Assembly (NCBI GenBank): GCA_038222915.1
Contig: JBBRHH010000023.1
Location: forward strand, 1 to 22,872
Reading direction: 5' to 3'
DNA: 22,872 nt
From: JBBRHH01 sp038222915
GTDB lineage: Bacteria > Planctomycetota > Phycisphaerae > Tepidisphaerales > Tepidisphaeraceae
Shown here: positions 21,290 through 22,872 of the stretch, piece after piece
Layout of the letters: each line of letters opens with the position of its first letter
Numbering within the stretch: the first letter of the stretch is position 1
Made by a program: the position numbers and the translations under genes
The notes under the pieces: model-generated
What the model saw: only the letters and a program-made list of their open reading frames with translations
Databases searched by the model: none
What the model was told of the DNA's origin: nothing

Positions 21290-22573
21290 TCAGGGAAAAA
21301 GACCCTTCATCTCTGAAGCGTCCGCGACCCGTCCGATGGCGATGGTGTATGCGGCCGTTCGATAGTCGCAGTCCGCTTCATCGGCCTTGGCATTGACTTC
21401 GTCAAACGCCTTTTCCATAACGCGCTGCAACTCGTCCTGAACCCGTTTGAGGTCCCAGAAAAAGTTCTGCAGTCCCTGCACCCATTCGAAATAGGAAACG
21501 GTAACGCCGCCGGCGTTCGCGAGGATGTCCGGAAGAACGGTGACGCCGGCATCTCGCAGGATCTCGTCCGCTGCCGGCGTCATCGGGCCGTTCGCGCCTT
21601 CCACGATGGTTCGCGCTTTTACATGTGGGGCGATGTTTGCGTCGACCGTGTTCTCCATTGCCGCCGGAATCAGCACGTCGCATTCGCACATCAGCAACTC
21701 TTCATTGCTGATCGCATCGCCGCCGGGAAAATCCGTCAGCACGCCATGCTCGCGGTAGTATTTGGACGCTGCCTCGACATCAACGCCCGATGCGTTGAAG
21801 ATTCCGCCCTCCTTTGCGCTGATCGCGACGACCGGAGCGCCACGTTCTCGAATGAGCCGCGCTGTGTGGGATCCGACGTTGCCGAATCCCTGCACCGCCA
21901 CCCGCACACTGTCAACTGTCTTTCCCTTGGTGTGGAGGAACTTGCGCAGGATATTCATGACTCCACGGCCGGTGGCCTCCTCGCGGCCGACTGAGCCGCC
22001 GAGGCTTACAGGCTTGCCCGTAACAACGCCAAGCTCCTGATGTCCGACCATCATCGAATAGGTATCGAGCACCCAGGCCATGATCTGGGCATCGGTCCCT
22101 GCGTCGGGGGCCGGGATATCCTGATTGGGTCCGATGATCGGCATGATTTCGCTGGTATATCGGCGCGTCAGTCGCTGCTTTTCCCCCATCGACAACTTCC
22201 GCGGTTCGCAGACCACTCCGCCCTTTGCACCGCCGTAGGGAAGATCAACCAGTGCATTCTTCCACGTCTGCAGCATCGCCAGCGCCATCACCTCGTCGAG
22301 GTTGACGGAAGTATCGAATCGAATGCCCCCCTTGAACGGACCGCGGGCATTGTTGTGCTGGCAGCGATAACCGGTAAAGACCTGGATGTTCCCGTCGTCC
22401 ATCCGGATCGGACAACTGACCGTCAGAACGCGCTTTGGAGATGAAAGAACCTGCCGCCAAAGGGCCGGCAGGTTCATTGTTTTGTAGACGCGGTCAAAGT
22501 AGAGATGGGCGTTTTGCCAGAACTCGGAATGCTTTTCTGCAACCGGGCGGAGCTGGTCGGTTTTTTCTGTCAT
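21290..22573 (-). CDS. gdhA: Glutamate dehydrogenase (Glu/Leu/Phe/Val dehydrogenase family)
   Basis: Interconverts glutamate with 2-oxoglutarate and ammonia using NAD(P), linking carbon and nitrogen metabolism in the cytoplasm. The 427 residues match the hexameric short family of about 420-450. Substrate domain: PFKGGIRFDTSVN (79-91) and LPYGGAKGGV (111-120) with catalytic Lys117, and IPAPDAGT (153-160) with the catalytic Asp157. Nucleotide domain: VAVQGFGNVGSHTARL (225-240) with a GxGxxG-type loop. The C-terminus ends with YTIAIGRVADASEMKGLFP. The start at 22573 is the first ATG consistent with family length, though no good Shine-Dalgarno precedes it. NAD versus NADP use cannot be settled by eye. 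The DUF4149 gene follows after 11 bases. Confidence 0.93.
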   Translation of the reverse strand: MTEKTDQLRPVAEKHSEFWQNAHLYFDRVYKTMNLPALWRQVLSSPKRVLTVSCPIRMDDGNIQVFTGYRCQHNNARGPFKGGIRFDTSVNLDEVMALAMLQTWKNALVDLPYGGAKGGVVCEPRKLSMGEKQRLTRRYTSEIMPIIGPNQDIPAPDAGTDAQIMAWVLDTYSMMVGHQELGVVTGKPVSLGGSVGREEATGRGVMNILRKFLHTKGKTVDSVRVAVQGFGNVGSHTARLIRERGAPVVAISAKEGGIFNASGVDVEAASKYYREHGVLTDFPGGDAISNEELLMCECDVLIPAAMENTVDANIAPHVKARTIVEGANGPMTPAADEILRDAGVTVLPDILANAGGVTVSYFEWVQGLQNFFWDLKRVQDELQRVMEKAFDEVNAKADEADCDYRTAAYTIAIGRVADASEMKGLFP

Positions 22574-22653
22574 AATTGTACTGTAGTCACGCCGGACGAC
22601 GCTGGGAACAGTACTATTTTATCGGACAGAATTGATAATCAGCGCCGGCACCT

Positions 22654-22872
22654 TCAAGCCTCCTCATTGCCGCCTTCCCAGTCGCCTTCGCGATCGTTGT
22701 CACCTTCAAAGTCCCCTTCATTTCCGCCATGATCACCACCATGATCGCCGCCATCGCCGGGTCGGCCGCCGCCCGCGCCTCCCCCACCGCGTCGAGGTCG
22801 TCCGCCGCGTTTTTCTCGGGGGCGGCGGGTGTTTGTTGGGTGGTTTGGGTGGTGGTTGGGGGTTTGGTGTTG
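22654..22872 (-). CDS. C-terminal Gly/Asp/Arg-rich tail of an unidentified protein, 5' end outside the window
   Basis: An open frame of 72 codons plus TGA (22654-22656) runs off the right edge. It begins His/Asn/Pro-rich, turns basic (RRPREKRGGRPRRGGGG), then becomes acidic repeats of GD, GGDHGGDHGGNEGDF and NDREGDWEGGNEEA. Such basic-then-acidic low-complexity tails occur at the end of RNA-binding proteins, for example DEAD-box helicases, but the tail alone does not identify the protein. This frame is preferred over another open minus frame (to 22614) because its composition is that of a real disordered tail. It is 80 bases upstream of gdhA on the same strand. Confidence 0.55.
   Translation of the reverse strand, partial: QHQTPNHHPNHPTNTRRPREKRGGRPRRGGGGAGGGRPGDGGDHGGDHGGNEGDFEGDNDREGDWEGGNEEA
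22818..22862 (+). other. G-rich tract with quadruplex-forming potential
   Basis: Five runs of three to five G (22818-22822, 22827-22829, 22838-22840, 22847-22849 and 22858-22862) are separated by 4-8 bases, just beyond the strictest loop limit for a G-quadruplex. It lies on the template strand of the partial gene at the window edge, opposite codons for a His/Asn/Pro-rich segment. Confidence 0.35.

Noticed and set aside
22614..22872. Second minus-strand open frame at the right edge, ending at TAG 22614-22616
   Set aside because: It overlaps the Gly/Asp-rich frame. Its translation is an Ala/Met/Lys mixture with no feature, whereas the other frame gives a coherent low-complexity tail. It remains possible if the window were extended and showed otherwise.
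1..22872. CRISPR array, insertion sequence or complete defence system
   Set aside because: No regularly spaced repeats, no transposase or integrase motifs and no recognised defence proteins were seen on either strand.

Overview
The window looks like chromosomal DNA of a planctomycete, most likely of the Phycisphaerae type. The evidence is the combination of two proteins with the N-terminal LEPR-XLL-type motif (8143-11061 and 18653-19372), a PEP-CTERM protein (19971-20837), a YdjY-domain exported protein, several large exported proteins of unknown function, and high GC with C/G-ending codons. This is inference from gene content; no rRNA marker or tRNA is present.

Layout. 1-1007: the 3' part of an SCP2-type thiolase, cut by the window edge at its catalytic cysteine, then a strong bidirectional hairpin terminator. 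1036-4635 (minus): a large exported protein, a divergent leucyl/phenylalanyl-tRNA-protein transferase homologue, and a Spy/CpxP-like periplasmic protein. 4851-6306 (plus): a YdjY-domain exported protein and a six-helix membrane protein. 6303-7581 (minus): a decayed FAD amine oxidase that has lost its N-terminal dinucleotide-binding motif and carries a one-base frameshift in a homopolymer. 7582-8142: gene-poor DNA with a long perfect-looking hairpin. 8143-11061 (minus): a 972-residue surface protein with a beta-helix and four PKD-like repeats.

11613-16336 is the most coherent part. All genes are on the minus strand. A DUF485 protein and an ActP-like sodium:solute symporter overlap by ATGA. They are followed by a five-gene operon: GbsR/MarR-type regulator, DUF2071 protein, five-helix membrane protein, a 51-residue lipoprotein (very short, easily missed), and a stand-alone NFU_N scaffold protein. 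The operon has a well-formed sigma70-type promoter (TTGACG-17-TAAATT) whose -10 and start region are overlapped by phased TTCTGT repeats and a 16-base palindrome, which is the geometry of an autorepressed operon. It ends at a rho-independent terminator near 11.5 kb.

16500-19372 (minus): a two-PPC-domain LEPR-XLL protein, an ArgD-like class III aminotransferase and a lipoprotein tightly linked to it. 19373-19970 is an AT-rich gene-free stretch with a candidate promoter and leader hairpin for the PEP-CTERM gene. 20838-22573 (minus): glutamate dehydrogenase with a DUF4149 membrane protein 11 bases downstream. The right edge holds the Gly/Asp/Arg-rich C-terminus of an unidentified gene on the minus strand. 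I saw no CRISPR array, no intact insertion sequence and no classical defence system.
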